DNA of 64,000 nt. It comes from Pseudoneurospora amorphoporcata. Taxonomy: Eukaryota; Ascomycota; Sordariomycetes; Sordariales; Sordariaceae. The DNA is taken from NCBI GenBank assembly GCA_033297205.1, contig MU859214.1, forward strand, positions 24,108 to 88,107, read 5' to 3'. The first letter of the stretch is position 1. The number at the start of each line of letters is the position of its first letter. The notes below the pieces were generated by a model. The model was not told the origin of the DNA and made no database searches. It was given only the letters and a program-made list of their open reading frames with translations. This document shows, piece by piece, positions 46,383 through 57,734 of the stretch. The translations under genes were made by a program, and so were the position numbers.

Positions 46383-47669
46383 ATGCAGCGCGTACAGTCA
46401 GCAGTAGATGTTTCCAATCTGCTGAATCCATCGGAATCCACGGCCGAGAAGAGAGATCACAGCGGTTCCCCAAGACAACAACCCGCACAACCACAACAGC
46501 AACAACCACAGCCCGAAGCAGACATGGCGACAGTCGGTTTGTTGCGCCCCAACGGGCCCCTGCCTGGTACCCAACCCACTGAGCCCGCCAACGAGCTCCC
46601 AAGGCCTTACAAGTGCCCTCTGTGCGACAAGGCTTTCCACCGCCTCGAGCATCAGACAAGACACATTCGCACACACACAGGAGAGAAGCCGCACGCGTGC
46701 CAGTTCCCGGGGTGTAGCAAGAAGTTCTCGCGATCGGACGAGCTGACTCGGCACTCGAGGATACACAGCAATCCCAACTCGCGGAGGGGAAACAAGGGCC
46801 AGCAGCAGCAGCATCCCCTTGTTCACAGCCACGGGTTGCAGCCCGACATGATGCCTCCTCCTGGCCCCAAGGCTATTCGCTCTGCTCCCCCTACTGCCAT
46901 GTCCTCTCCCAATGTGTCACCCCCTCACCACTCTTATAGCCCTTTCAACTTTGCTCCCTCGGGTCTTAACCCCTATAGCCATTCCCGCAGCTCCGCTGGC
47001 AGCCAAAGTGGCCCTGATATCTTGCTCCTCGCTAGGGCCGCCGGGCAAGTTGAGCGGGACGGCGCTGGTCACCATCACTTCCAGCCTCGATTCCAGTTCT
47101 ACGGAAACACTCTGCATGCCGCCGCAGCTTCCAGGAATCAGCTCCCTGGGCTCCAGGCTTATCACATGTCCAGGTCGCACTCCCATGAGGATCACGATGA
47201 CCACTATGGCCAGTCTTACAGGCATGCCAAGAGGTCGAGGCCCAACTCGCCCAACTCGACAGCACCTTCTTCCCCAACATTCTCCCACGACTCGCTATCA
47301 CCCACTCCCGATCACACACCACTCGCTACTCCTGCTCACTCGCCTCGTCTGCGCCCTCATCCTGGTCTTGAGCTGCCCCCTTTCAGGAACCTCTCCCTGG
47401 GCCAGCAGCACACGACGCCTGCGCTGGCTCCTCTCGAGCCCGCTCTCGATGGGCAGTTCTCGCTTACCCAGACTCCTCCCGCTGCGCCCAGGAGCAGTGG
47501 CATGTCCTTGACCGACATCATCAGCCGACCTGATGGCACTCAAAGGAAACTTCCTGTGCCCAAGGTTGCTGTCCAGGATTTGCTCGGGCCCGCCGATGGG
47601 TTCAGCCCAAGTGTCAGGAGCTCTTCTTCTACCAGCCTTTCTGGAGCGGAGATGATGGACAGGATGTAA
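46383..47669 (+). CDS. cre-1: Carbon catabolite repressor CRE1/CreA
   Basis: An intronless 428-aa C2H2 zinc-finger transcription factor, the usual CRE1 length. It opens MQRVQSAVDVSNLLNPSEST. A Gln/Pro-rich stretch is followed by two C2H2 fingers (about residues 77-130): YKCPLCDKAFHRLEHQTRH and HACQFPGCSKKFSRSDELTRH, then SRRGNK. A His/Pro/Ser-rich middle contains the family's HSRSSAGSQSGPD and SRSHSHEDHDDHYG, and the conserved C-terminal repression region LTDIISRPDGTQRKLPVPK. In the nucleus it binds SYGGRG sites and represses genes for alternative carbon use, such as plant cell-wall hydrolases, when glucose is present. The leader contains CA-rich and purine-rich tracts. Sequence is intact and free of RIP. 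The near match to the Neurospora/Sordaria protein is the main support for placing the organism. Confidence 0.98.
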   Translation: MQRVQSAVDVSNLLNPSESTAEKRDHSGSPRQQPAQPQQQQPQPEADMATVGLLRPNGPLPGTQPTEPANELPRPYKCPLCDKAFHRLEHQTRHIRTHTGEKPHACQFPGCSKKFSRSDELTRHSRIHSNPNSRRGNKGQQQQHPLVHSHGLQPDMMPPPGPKAIRSAPPTAMSSPNVSPPHHSYSPFNFAPSGLNPYSHSRSSAGSQSGPDILLLARAAGQVERDGAGHHHFQPRFQFYGNTLHAAAASRNQLPGLQAYHMSRSHSHEDHDDHYGQSYRHAKRSRPNSPNSTAPSSPTFSHDSLSPTPDHTPLATPAHSPRLRPHPGLELPPFRNLSLGQQHTTPALAPLEPALDGQFSLTQTPPAAPRSSGMSLTDIISRPDGTQRKLPVPKVAVQDLLGPADGFSPSVRSSSSTSLSGAEMMDRM

Positions 47670-50600
47670 AGCAACATCAGCGAAACAAGCTTGGTTTTTG
47701 GAACTTGTTCGATAACGACGAATGATCACAACTAGCGGGAACTAGCGGGACGGTATAGAAGGATACAAAGCTTGGCGTTCAACGGGTCGATTCCTCTCAT
47801 CACATTTTAGGTTGCCACTGGTTCTTGGCTAGGAGCTGACGGTGGAGTACGGCTTGCATAAAAAGCCTTTGATCATTTTTTTGCTTGAAACACTCGTCTA
47901 ATAATTGTCGGCCAAAAAGGGATGGATCATTTGGTTGGGCTCTTGCTAGCGGGCGAATGGCATTGGAAACGGGACACTCGGCACAGCGAAATCATTTTTT
48001 TCATTGGTTTGGACAATCTGGGAATATTTTAGAATTGGGGAGGCATACATTGGCTTTGGGATTAGGAAATATTTCCTTTCTACATGTTGTGTTTCATCAT
48101 ATTCATTGGCGTGTTTTTTTCTTGCGACCGAATAGATTTCGGCTTTCATCACATCACATCTCCCATCTCTCCTCTGGTCATGGCAGACAGGCAGGCAGGC
48201 AGGAATATCAAAACGCGAGAGATCTCTCTTCTTCATTTGGTCATCAAAGCGGTTCAAGATTTTTGGGGACATAAACATGGAAGTCAGAGTGTAATCTTTA
48301 GTGCGAGTGGTAGACAACGGGCACGGTGATCAATAAAAACAAGCAAGCAAGCAATACACTAGCTTACTTCGGGGTATTGCACCCGTGTTTACTCAAACAA
48401 CAACTGTCCTTTTTTCCACTTGCTCGCATGGATGATGATTGTTTGATCTTGGTTTGATAAATTCCTTCCCCTTTTCGCCTTCGAAGCGGTGTGTATCATA
48501 TCACTAAGTAGGTACTGATTGATGATTATCGACACAGTAATTTTTCCCTCTGTGTGCGCAACTCGAGTTGTGTCTCTCCCGAACTGTGTCTCAACTCATA
48601 CACAACCATGTGACACAATCTAGACGAAAAAGTCGGGTCGGGGCGGGCTCAGCTTTACCCCCCTCCTCCTATCTCCCGAGGCTGTTTAGGGAGGGGGAAT
48701 TAAGTCGATTATTCATCCCATCCGAAACGCTACTTTTTTTTTTTTTATGCTTTTACCCCGTACTTTTTACCCCAACTTTTTCGTTTCGCTGATCAACACC
48801 ATCACACCATCCATCCCGCACAACCACTAGTGGCATTTACAATACTGCGTCGTACCTGTGTACCTAGGTATTCATCTGACACCCAACAGCCCGGCAGTGA
48901 CTGAGGACGGGAACCATGGTAAGGCCATGGGACCAATGGCTGATGCCCCCCCCACGCTAAGTACAGTCTTGTGAGTACCTATGTAGGTATCACGTACCCC
49001 CATATTTTCAACTGTTTGGCATGGAACGAACGCTGGTGGTGTGGTGCAGTGATTCTGTACAGCAGCAGTATGGACAGCAAAGTTGATAATGTTGGCGGCG
49101 GTACATGGTCTTTTTCCTTGGCTGTGTCGCTCTTGTCGGTCGTCAACATCATCAAGCATGGTGTTTTCGGTAGCCGCTCACCTACCTACCTATCAAGTGT
49201 TGAGTGCGTGCAATGGGCGGTGGGGGGAGTGAGTGAGTGAGTTGGTGAATGTGTGTACTATCACCCGGAGGATGGTTCCGACCAGACTAGACCTGACCTG
49301 ATGCACCCCATACATTTTCGACTCGCTCACTCGAATTTGGTTTTTGCTTAAAACAGGTATAGGGCCGGGACGGGACCGGGCCATCTGGCAGAAGCAAAAC
49401 CTAACAAGGGCATCGAACCAATCTGTTAGTGAGCTGATGCGGGTGCACCAATCGATCGCAGGTTTGCCAACGTGGCCATTTAGTTCCCTATGAACAATCC
49501 TCTAACAGTGTTGGTGGTGGGATTGTTTGCACTGCCTTGCTTTCCCGTGTTAGGTTAGGTTTTGCTAATTCTTAACCTTGGCGCAGCTTTAGTAAAACCA
49601 AATCGAAATGAGTGGAAGCGGTACATTTTAGATACGAGTGGCCGCCCTGAGGAGTGCATGTCTGTAGTGTAGCGTAGCGACGGAGACCCGAGTGACCCGA
49701 GTAACTGACCCGGGTGACCTGACCGGCATCTTCTAGGTAGGTTCAGCTGCGCGCGGATTTGAATCGATATTTCGGTTTTGGAATTTTTGGAAATTCTTGG
49801 GGCTTGTCTGAGGTGGGAAGGTGTACCCGAGAAGAGAGGTCAAGGTTTAGGTGTTGCTGATACAATACATATTGCGCAATCGATGGCTTCTTCGACGGAA
49901 TGTACACTAGGCTGGACTCTGAGTACAGTAGAGCTCGGCGGGTTGTCCTATCCGTTTCGAGACTTTTGACAGTTTCAGTTTAGTGAGTTGAGGGGGAAGT
50001 TGAGCACTGCGTAAAGTGAGGCTTGGCTTTCCGCTAAAGTCTTGCTGTTTGAGCGGGTTGGATAGCGAGGGATTACGTTTCGAGTTTTCTTTTGCCATGG
50101 TTACCCCAATTTTGTTGGTTTCTTTTTGAGGTAGTGTGATGTCGTTACAATGAGTGGAACGCAGAAAGCGTTCGAAGGGACTAACTTGACCAAGTAGGAT
50201 TATAATATTATTTTTCTCCCGGCTTGGTTCTATGTAGGAAAATCACACACCGAACGCAAGCACTGCGCACCGACACCTCCGCGCCTCCTAGAGCTGACGA
50301 CGACGAGACCGGCAACGACGCCAATGACCATGGTAGACTCAAAACCAAGGAAGTTCGTGCCTTGCTTTGGTCGGTTATCCCCGTGGGGATTTTTTGAGAT
50401 GTGGCCCAGCGGGTGGGAGGGCGAGGCGCAGTTTTCGCGGCAGTACGTAAAGCTGTGGTTCCCGTTTGTGGTTCGTAGTCCTTGGTTGTTCTTGGGCCCC
50501 CCCTTGGCATGTGGCGACAACTGACAATTGCCGAGTGTAATACGGGGGACCCGAATGGAGACACTACCATCTCTGCCTTCGGCACTTGCTGGGAAATGGG

Positions 50601-53428
50601 TGTCCTAATTTTTGAAACAGGCACTCAGGCCGATTCCGGAGTGAGTCTTTTCAACCCTCACTGGCTTCATCTCGCAGTGACAGGTGTCTCCCTGAGCGGC
50701 TGTGTAAAAAGAACCGGAACAAACCGGAGGTCATGTGTGTTACGAAGGAACAATGGATGATGTGTAATTGTGTATCACGTCAGCTTTCGTTGACATTCCG
50801 TTTCTTTTATGTGGCTGGGCTGGATTGTTCTCTGTGGGGTGAGAAGAGGGATGAAAGTAATGAGATGCGACCTTGACGACGCCGGTGCGCAAAGCGTAAA
50901 TTGATGGTGATGGAAGAGAAAGAAGGCTTTGGCTACGTTGGTTGGCCAGCGTTGAGCAGCTGTTTTGGTGACATCACAGCCGAGAAAGGAGGGTCGTGTT
51001 GGTGATAGTGCTTTGGGATGACTCGGATGAGAATATTCACAAGGAAAAGTGTAAAGGAGGGCATTCAACGTCCAAAACGCCCAGGGGTCTGAAGGCCAAT
51101 CTTATGTCATTAGACAAGCTCTCGGCATGCGCCGCATCGCACAACAAAGTCGCATCAGCAGATCTCGAAAAGGGGACATACGATTCTTTCTGTGCGATGT
51201 ACTGTAACTGAGGCAGCCTAAAAAAGGGTTGTTTGGGTAAACAGGAGAAACAGCGAATGTACCGAAGGGAATCGACGAGTGTCTGCCAAGGAATGGTACG
51301 ATCGGTGATGCAATCGATCTCCCCAAGGTCCACAAAGCATCTGGGCCAGATGAGGGCGATCACCAAGTGACGAGAGAAGGTTTGAAAGATCCCTGTTTCA
51401 GACTTAGAGGAGATCCGTCCCACGGGCGTCAGCGGGTTGAAATTAGAGAGTTATTTCGGGATTGTGATTTCTGAGGTGGTTTTATTGTTACGATACAGTC
51501 GGGTGAGACTGAAAAGTGTCCTTCCTGCCTGTTGTGATAGCGATGCCCCACTGCGGAGACAAGACACCAACCCCCACGGGGTATCTTCTAGACTGGGGAA
51601 GGTGTAACCCCACAATCAACCACAGGGCATCGTGACTTCCATTCTCTTCCCTCTTTTTGCACACGACGCCCTCTTGCCTTTTGGAGCCAAATGCTGTCAA
51701 AGCGCCACCATGGAAGGAACAGTCTGCGCCGCAAAAATGAATTGTCAAACGTCGACAAAGCAAGCAACATTGAGGCGAAGCTCTGGATTGGAGCGAACGG
51801 ACGTTGGACCACGTCTCTCCACCACATCAACCGACGGAGTGTCTACAAGACAGGAAGGCATCTCTTCCTAGCAAGTTCTTCGGTTGCCCTTTTTTTTGCT
51901 TGGGTGTCACGGTTGCAACCCTTTCAAGTTGTCTTCTATCCGATTTCCCCAGCAGTTCGGTCAAATGGAAAGATGTAGAGGTAGTCCTGGATCTGAAGCT
52001 CTCTACAACGACGACGACAGCTGAGTTCTCCCATGCTAACACAAAATCCAACAGTTACCGGAGCGAACACGGATCATTCATCGGCCACGCGTCGCTCGAA
52101 CTCACGCCCAAATTGCTGGACCAACAAAGGTCACCACAACATTCCGCCGTCAGCAAGACAACGCAGTCGATTATGCTTGAGAAGCTTCGTCAGCCACCAT
52201 CACCCTTGTATCTCCTGCTTCCTGGGTTACCGGACGTGTTGTTCCTGCTACCCCGGTGTGGTCTTGCGGCGCCTATGGACCGTGGCCTATCGACTGGTCT
52301 CGACGATTCCATATAGAGACGGTGATCAGCCACGCTCTTCCGCCGTCACCATCATGCCGCCAATTCATCTTGGTTAAAAGGGGTCATAGGAAGAGGCTTG
52401 CATATACTATGGGGGAACGCCACTTTCAGGAACTTCCACCGCTGCCGACGGCACTGAACGACCAACAGTTACTTCAAACCATAAGAGCAATCAAGCGATC
52501 CACGGGTGCCTGAGTTGCGGGCCTCGCTTACTCTTCGGCTATCTTTCCCTGATCTACTCTACGCAACAAACACCTTGCTCAAATATTCAAAGCTGGGCAC
52601 CGAACAGTCTATCTGTCGGGCAGCGAGTGGCTTTGCGCCAACGCGGACAGGTCATCTCTCGACTACTGTCGCGATAAGCGCTGTCAGAAGCAATTGCACG
52701 TCAACCTCTACAAAAAGCCTTCTGTGAGACGGGTGTGGAAAACGAGAAAACATTGTCTCACAGCGTTATCGTGGCTTATCGCTCTCCCAAATCCTGTCTT
52801 CGATCCGGTTATTATCCGATTGACGAAGGGGCTCTGGGCGGGTGACGCCGCGTCCTGGCACAGACATTACGGGATTGTCCCTAGAAGTACACAGAGAGCT
52901 TCCAAAAGGCTATCTGCTGTCCGTTACGTCCCTGATCGACAGGGTGCGGATGCAGTAACCAGCGGGAACGGAAGGATCGACCATCTCGCACACTCATGAT
53001 TGGACTATTTGTCAGCGCTGATTACCAAAGCCAACTTGCCTGAGTCCGAACCATCAACACCAGTCAAATGTTTGAAGTGCGAAGGTGCTGCTGTCAAGAG
53101 CTGGTAAGATCGTGCTAGGTAGGTATCCCGTCGAAGCATGCTGCCGTCCCGCGTCACTATCAATACCCGTTCAAATCTATCTATTATACTCGCACCGTCC
53201 ATCCGAGTTACATGTGCAGCCAGCGCACACCTAGTTATAAAACGTATCAATGAAGATACAACTGAAAGGAAGGGAATAGAAGAAGTGAAGTCCTTAGTGC
53301 TGAAATGGACGTGCAATGGAAGCACTAACATTCCACGTAGAAAACTCTGTTAGCACTAACAATTACTTGTATATCTTCCTTAAACCTTAAAGTATCTAAT
53401 ATCTAATGTCTACAACTACCATCTAATC
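47670..53428. other. Intergenic region downstream of cre1, no recognised gene
   Basis: Starts with the cre1 3' UTR, with T-rich stretches around 48.1-48.8 kb. Many short open frames but no domain, conserved splice set or RNA gene. A minus frame at 50208-50624 overlaps a plus frame at 50324-50524; neither resembles a known family. Confidence 0.45.
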
Positions 53429-55673
53429 TCAAAAAGAATCCATAACCACTATATTCGACCTCGCTACCTTCGCAACCGGCGCATCCCTCAAACTAACCAC
53501 CTTCCTTTTATCTACCGCCGGCTCTCCGATATAGACTCCTGTGCTAGCATCCCCCTCCTCCTTACCAAATATTGGTACACTGTGCCCACCAGCACCCGCC
53601 ACTGCTTCAAACCCAGCATCGTATACCCCCTCATCCAAACCCAAACTCAAGCTCCTCTTCATCCCACCCCCACCAACTCTAATCCCAAGATCCAACTTAT
53701 CATTAATATCCGGACACCCCTCGCACTTTTGCGCGCCATCCCATAGTTCCCATGCCAAGCATGTCTGCGGGATAATCGTCTGCTCCGCCGCATGCAAAGT
53801 CCAATACTGCGCGAGATGATAAATGAAAATGGTGGGTGCGTTGATAGCCGCGTAGAGCCGATAGCCGCACCGAGCGCCCCAGCAGACCTGGGCCGAGGCG
53901 TCTACTTGACCGTCGTCGTTACCGTTGTTGACGTTTGCTTGGGCGTCGGCGTGGATAGTGGCGTAGGCTTCTATGCCTAGTTCGGCCTGTTTTTTGGGGG
54001 CACGGGGAACGAAAAGGTTAGAGGTTGGCTTTTTGTTATTGTTGTTGGTATGGGAAAGGGTGAAGGCCGGGACAAAAAGGAGGGAAATAGGTACTAGTGA
54101 ATGAATATACCGAAACGTCGGGAACGTCAATCGCCCATGTGAGTCCAAACGAGACGACCGGCTTCATGGTCACGGTTAGATGGCCGTGGGCGTCTACATC
54201 GGCGTGGAAGGTCGGCTGCGGGAAGCCGCTATCGTTAGGCGCGGCCTTGTCGAAGAAGGAGGTAGCGCCCGAGTGTTTCTCGGGTGGGTTTTGGGTCACA
54301 CCCAGGATGTTGGGGTATTGCTGGGTGTATTCCCACTCGGCTATCTTGAGGAGACTGCTGCTTCACTGTTGTTGAGTGAGAGAGAGAGAGAGAGAGAGAG
54401 AGAAGTGAGACGGGTTAGTTGTGGCTCGGGTTCAGGTTCATATCATTATGTGGACAAGAAGACAAAGGGCGAGTAATCGATGCGAATTTTGACCCTCTCA
54501 TCGCCGCGCTTAACGATCGGGCTGTAATCGTAGTCATAGGTGAAATCATAGACGCGGGGCGTGGATATGCCTCTCTTTTCCAGGTGTTTACCCAGTACCC
54601 CAGGTATTTCATGATCGGTTGACGGAGTCATGGAGACTGCCACGGCATATTTGCCCGGCCCGCAACCACCAGGCATCTTGACAATTGTGCCTGCTACTTG
54701 GCCAAGAAAGATGTCACCGCAGTTGCTGGAGTCGGATTCGTCGGTGCATACGGCTTTCACAGTTCGCCGGTCTTCATGGGGTCTGTCATCGTAATCGTAA
54801 AGTGCCCAGTGTGAGCCGTCCCGCGCGCTAATGGTTGTTACCGAGTCCGGTGGTCCTGTTTTAAATAGGTAGCATCTGTCAGTTTGCATTTGTCTGTATT
54901 CTTCTTGGTAGGCATGCAGTGCCTGCATGTGGTTTTTAGGTATATTGATACGAGAGGGATCTTAGGTATGTTCGTTGTATTGGAGCTTACCCGAGATAAT
55001 GTGCCAACCAAAACCGTTATTGTTGGCATCCCGTTTGACGTCCTTTGTCGATTTCACGCTGTCAATCTTGATGTCGTAGTTAACGTTGTAGTCGTCCATT
55101 GTATCTGGGTTATATGTGTCAAAAAGATATCTGTGTGCAAAACGACCAGTTAGCTTTCCAAGGTATCTCGGAAAAATTGGATCAGACTGATAAAACCAGC
55201 GGGATCAACCTACTCGAGGGAACAGGAAGATAATAAGTTCGCTGTACGTGACCGAATCACGACTGTTGTTAGCATGTACGCTGTCATCCAATAAATGTTT
55301 TGGTGGACAGGGGGGGGAAAGCAATTGCGCTTACGATGTTGAGGTCCTCGGCCGGACAGCAGAGCTTCTCATCTGTATCTGTGAACTTATTTTGACAGTA
55401 GTAATCAAAGCAATTAGCTTTGATGTTGCAAATGTTCACTTCACACTCTCCCTTCTTGCAGGCTTCCCGCGTCCTGCTGCCGGATCGCAAACGACCACCG
55501 CGGCCCTCAGCAACTTCGACATGGTATGCGGGGCAGGATTTTGCGTTTTGGCACTCGCTGCCAAAAGCATTGGCCTCTCCCGCCCAAAAGCATCGTTCTG
55601 TGGTCTGGACTGCTTCATCACAGCAATAAGGCACGGCATAGCCCTGATCACATGCATTCCTGGCATATGTCAT
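53429..55673 (-). pseudogene. Cys-rich gene resembling the C-terminal part of killer-toxin-like class V chitinases, GH18 absent
   Basis: From the right: a Cys-rich exon (55673 or further to 55335; YAVPYCCDEAV, CFWAGE, EKLCCPAED), an exon at about 55139-55000 (NPDTMDDYNVNYDIKID), an exon to about 54470 (GDIFLGQVAGTIVKMPGGCG; RVYDFTYDYDYSPIV), an exon at about 54365-54110 (TFHADVDAHGHLTV) and a last exon (54025-53429; CWGARCGYRLYAAINAP). This order follows the GH18/LysM part in long secreted fungal chitinases. No GH18, LysM or signal peptide precedes it: the ankyrin gene ends only about 130 bp upstream. Exons at 55.15-55.33 kb do not join cleanly in phase, so it may be a 5'-truncated relic; a short free-standing protein is the alternative. 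It carries no obvious RIP stops. Confidence 0.55.
54377..54403 (+). repeat. (GA)n microsatellite
   Basis: About 13 GA units lying in a presumed intron of the Cys-rich gene. Confidence 0.9.
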
Positions 55674-55802
55674 GAGCTTTCTCCATGTAAGAGCCCGACA
55701 GTGTATCGATGTTAGCCAAGCATGCACATGAGACAGAGTGTATTGGACAATGGAGGCCCAGTAGCCTATCACGTCCTACAAAGCCCAACCAACGGGCAAC
55801 TC

Positions 55803-57734
55803 TCAAAGTCTTCCCTTGGGAATCTCAAACGCCCCCTCTCCCTCGGACGCATCCAAATCATACTCCTCGGGCTCATCCCAATACTCGCTATCCAACCCTC
55901 TCTCCCTCAACCACCCCTCCAACACCTCGAGCTTTTCCTTCCTCCCGGGGTAGTTTATCCCCAACACGTCCCGCACAAGCACCAGCGGCGTTCTTCCTTC
56001 ATCGTCCCGCAGCATCTTGGCGCCCCGCTCCAACAGGAGCTTGATCATATCCACGTCTCCGTTACGAACGGCAGTATGCAACACATAGCCCTTGCGCAGC
56101 CAGACCGTGTCCCATCGGTCCGTGGGGCTCGGCCCTCGAACATAGTTGGCCGTATTGAGTGCCTCGCGCAGGTTTCCTCCTTGCTTGTCAGCGTCATCGA
56201 GCAACCAGGCTAGGAGCTCTTTATTCCCCTCTTGTGACGCCGCGGCGGGTAGGATCTTGAGCCGGTCGACTTTGGTGAGGGCGTCTCTGAGTGATGGTGG
56301 CGGCGTCGTCGTCGTCGTCGTAGGCGTGGTAGTAGTAGTGGTACTAGTAGAAGTAGTAGTAGTAGTAGAATTGTCGTCGACAAACCCAGACCCAGACCCA
56401 GACCGCGGTGAAAGCGACAAGGCAAGAGCATACCGTATAGCTTCCACCACCAGCCCCACCTCGCGCGGCCTGGATCTCCCCGACTGCGACGTCAGTCTCC
56501 CCTGACCATGAACCAGTTCCACCAGGGTCTCCACCTTGCCCTCTTGCGTGTCCAGGTATCCCACCTCCTTGAATGCGTCCAAGATGGTCTTGAGCGGCTG
56601 CATTTCGTGGCCCGTGCCGAGCAGTAGCAGGCCAAACAGGCGCGGCGAACGCCACCGCGAGCGAATCAGCGTCAACTCGACGTCGAGCGGCGCCGGGCGC
56701 TCGCTGCCCCAGCTGTTGGGCATCCAGTCGCGGTACCAGATGATAGACCACGGCACGTCGGGTCTAGTGGTGGTGCTGCTGCTGCTGTTGTTGTTGTTGG
56801 CCTCAGGTGGTGGTGGTGGCGGTCCCCCCGAAGAAGCGAGCATCTTCACCAGCTCAAGAAACTGCTTCCTCGCCGAGCTGTTGATGCTACCATACTTGGA
56901 CCAGACCGTTCTATCCGCCAAAACGAGCAAGAACTCCCTTATAACGGCCGAGTCCGCGCCGGGGTGCAGCGGAGACAAGTGTGGTGGAAGCTGAAGCTCC
57001 GACGCCAACGAGGCAAAACTAGCCGCCACGTCACCCTTGCCCATGGGGTCCGCGTCGATGGCGTTCACCACGGCAAGGAAGTCCTGATATTTGACAAAAT
57101 CTGGTGGCGAGGGTACCGTTTGCGGACCCAGCGCCAGCCCGAGCAGGGACATGAGCGAAGGAAGAAAGCGTTGGCGGCTGGACTCGCAAAGGTCGAAGAC
57201 GAAGTAGTAGCGTGGCGGCGAGACGAAGCTCATATCGGAGGTGGGGTCGCGCCAGTGGAATTCGACGCCGAGGGTATCCTTGACGTCGGGGGAGAAGGTG
57301 CGGGTTTTGTCGAAGCCGTCGAGGAGGACGAGGACTTTGGACGAGGAGGAGGAGGAGGAGGAGGAATTTTGCTGCTGCTGCTGTTCTTTAAAGGTCACAA
57401 TGTTTGATGCCTTTTCCTTGCTGCGGCGCTCGAGCAGGTCTGGAGTGCCGACGAAAAAGCAAAAGTGTGGTTCGCGGCTCAGTGCATCTTGGGTTTGTGG
57501 CAATATGTCGGAAGCAATCTTGGGAGCAGAATCGAAACAACCCATTTTGCCGGCTTCAACTTGTGCTTGTGCTTGTGCTTGTGCCTGTCCCCACGAAAAG
57601 ATGTTGTTGTGTTTTCTGAGGTTGATGGTAGCTGTAGTAAAGCGGAAGTAAAAGAAGGCATACGTGGCAACTGAGAGAGTTAAAACTCCCCAGACTGTTC
57701 GTTTGGTTCGCATAAAGTGGTTGATGGGGATCAT
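55803..57734 (-). CDS. Membrane-anchored ankyrin-repeat protein with low-complexity tracts
   Basis: An uninterrupted frame of 643 residues from the ATG at 57734. A basic start (MRTKRT) precedes a hydrophobic segment (VWGVLTLSVATYAFFYF, about residues 14-30), a likely signal anchor. Low-complexity runs follow: QAQAQAQA, poly-Gln, poly-Ser, poly-Pro, poly-Asn/Ser and a long Thr-rich run (about 56283-56370) from trinucleotide repeats. The C-terminal third has two or three ankyrin-like units (VLHTAVRNGDVDMIKLLLERG) and an acidic end (DEPEEYDLDASEGEGAFEIP). No catalytic motif seen. The frame bias and codon use look real. Function unknown; an ankyrin protein tethered to the ER or secretory membranes is the best description. 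The ankyrin call is firm only for the one clear unit. Confidence 0.8.
   Translation of the reverse strand: MIPINHFMRTKRTVWGVLTLSVATYAFFYFRFTTATINLRKHNNIFSWGQAQAQAQAQVEAGKMGCFDSAPKIASDILPQTQDALSREPHFCFFVGTPDLLERRSKEKASNIVTFKEQQQQQNSSSSSSSSSKVLVLLDGFDKTRTFSPDVKDTLGVEFHWRDPTSDMSFVSPPRYYFVFDLCESSRQRFLPSLMSLLGLALGPQTVPSPPDFVKYQDFLAVVNAIDADPMGKGDVAASFASLASELQLPPHLSPLHPGADSAVIREFLLVLADRTVWSKYGSINSSARKQFLELVKMLASSGGPPPPPPEANNNNSSSSTTTRPDVPWSIIWYRDWMPNSWGSERPAPLDVELTLIRSRWRSPRLFGLLLLGTGHEMQPLKTILDAFKEVGYLDTQEGKVETLVELVHGQGRLTSQSGRSRPREVGLVVEAIRYALALSLSPRSGSGSGFVDDNSTTTTTSTSTTTTTTPTTTTTTPPPSLRDALTKVDRLKILPAAASQEGNKELLAWLLDDADKQGGNLREALNTANYVRGPSPTDRWDTVWLRKGYVLHTAVRNGDVDMIKLLLERGAKMLRDDEGRTPLVLVRDVLGINYPGRKEKLEVLEGWLRERGLDSEYWDEPEEYDLDASEGEGAFEIPKGRL

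Noticed and set aside
46398..47729. Minus-strand frames opposite cre1
   Set aside because: Shadows of the strongly biased cre1 coding sequence.
56146..56505. Plus-strand open frame with poly-Val tracts
   Set aside because: Antisense of the Thr-rich microsatellite in the ankyrin gene.
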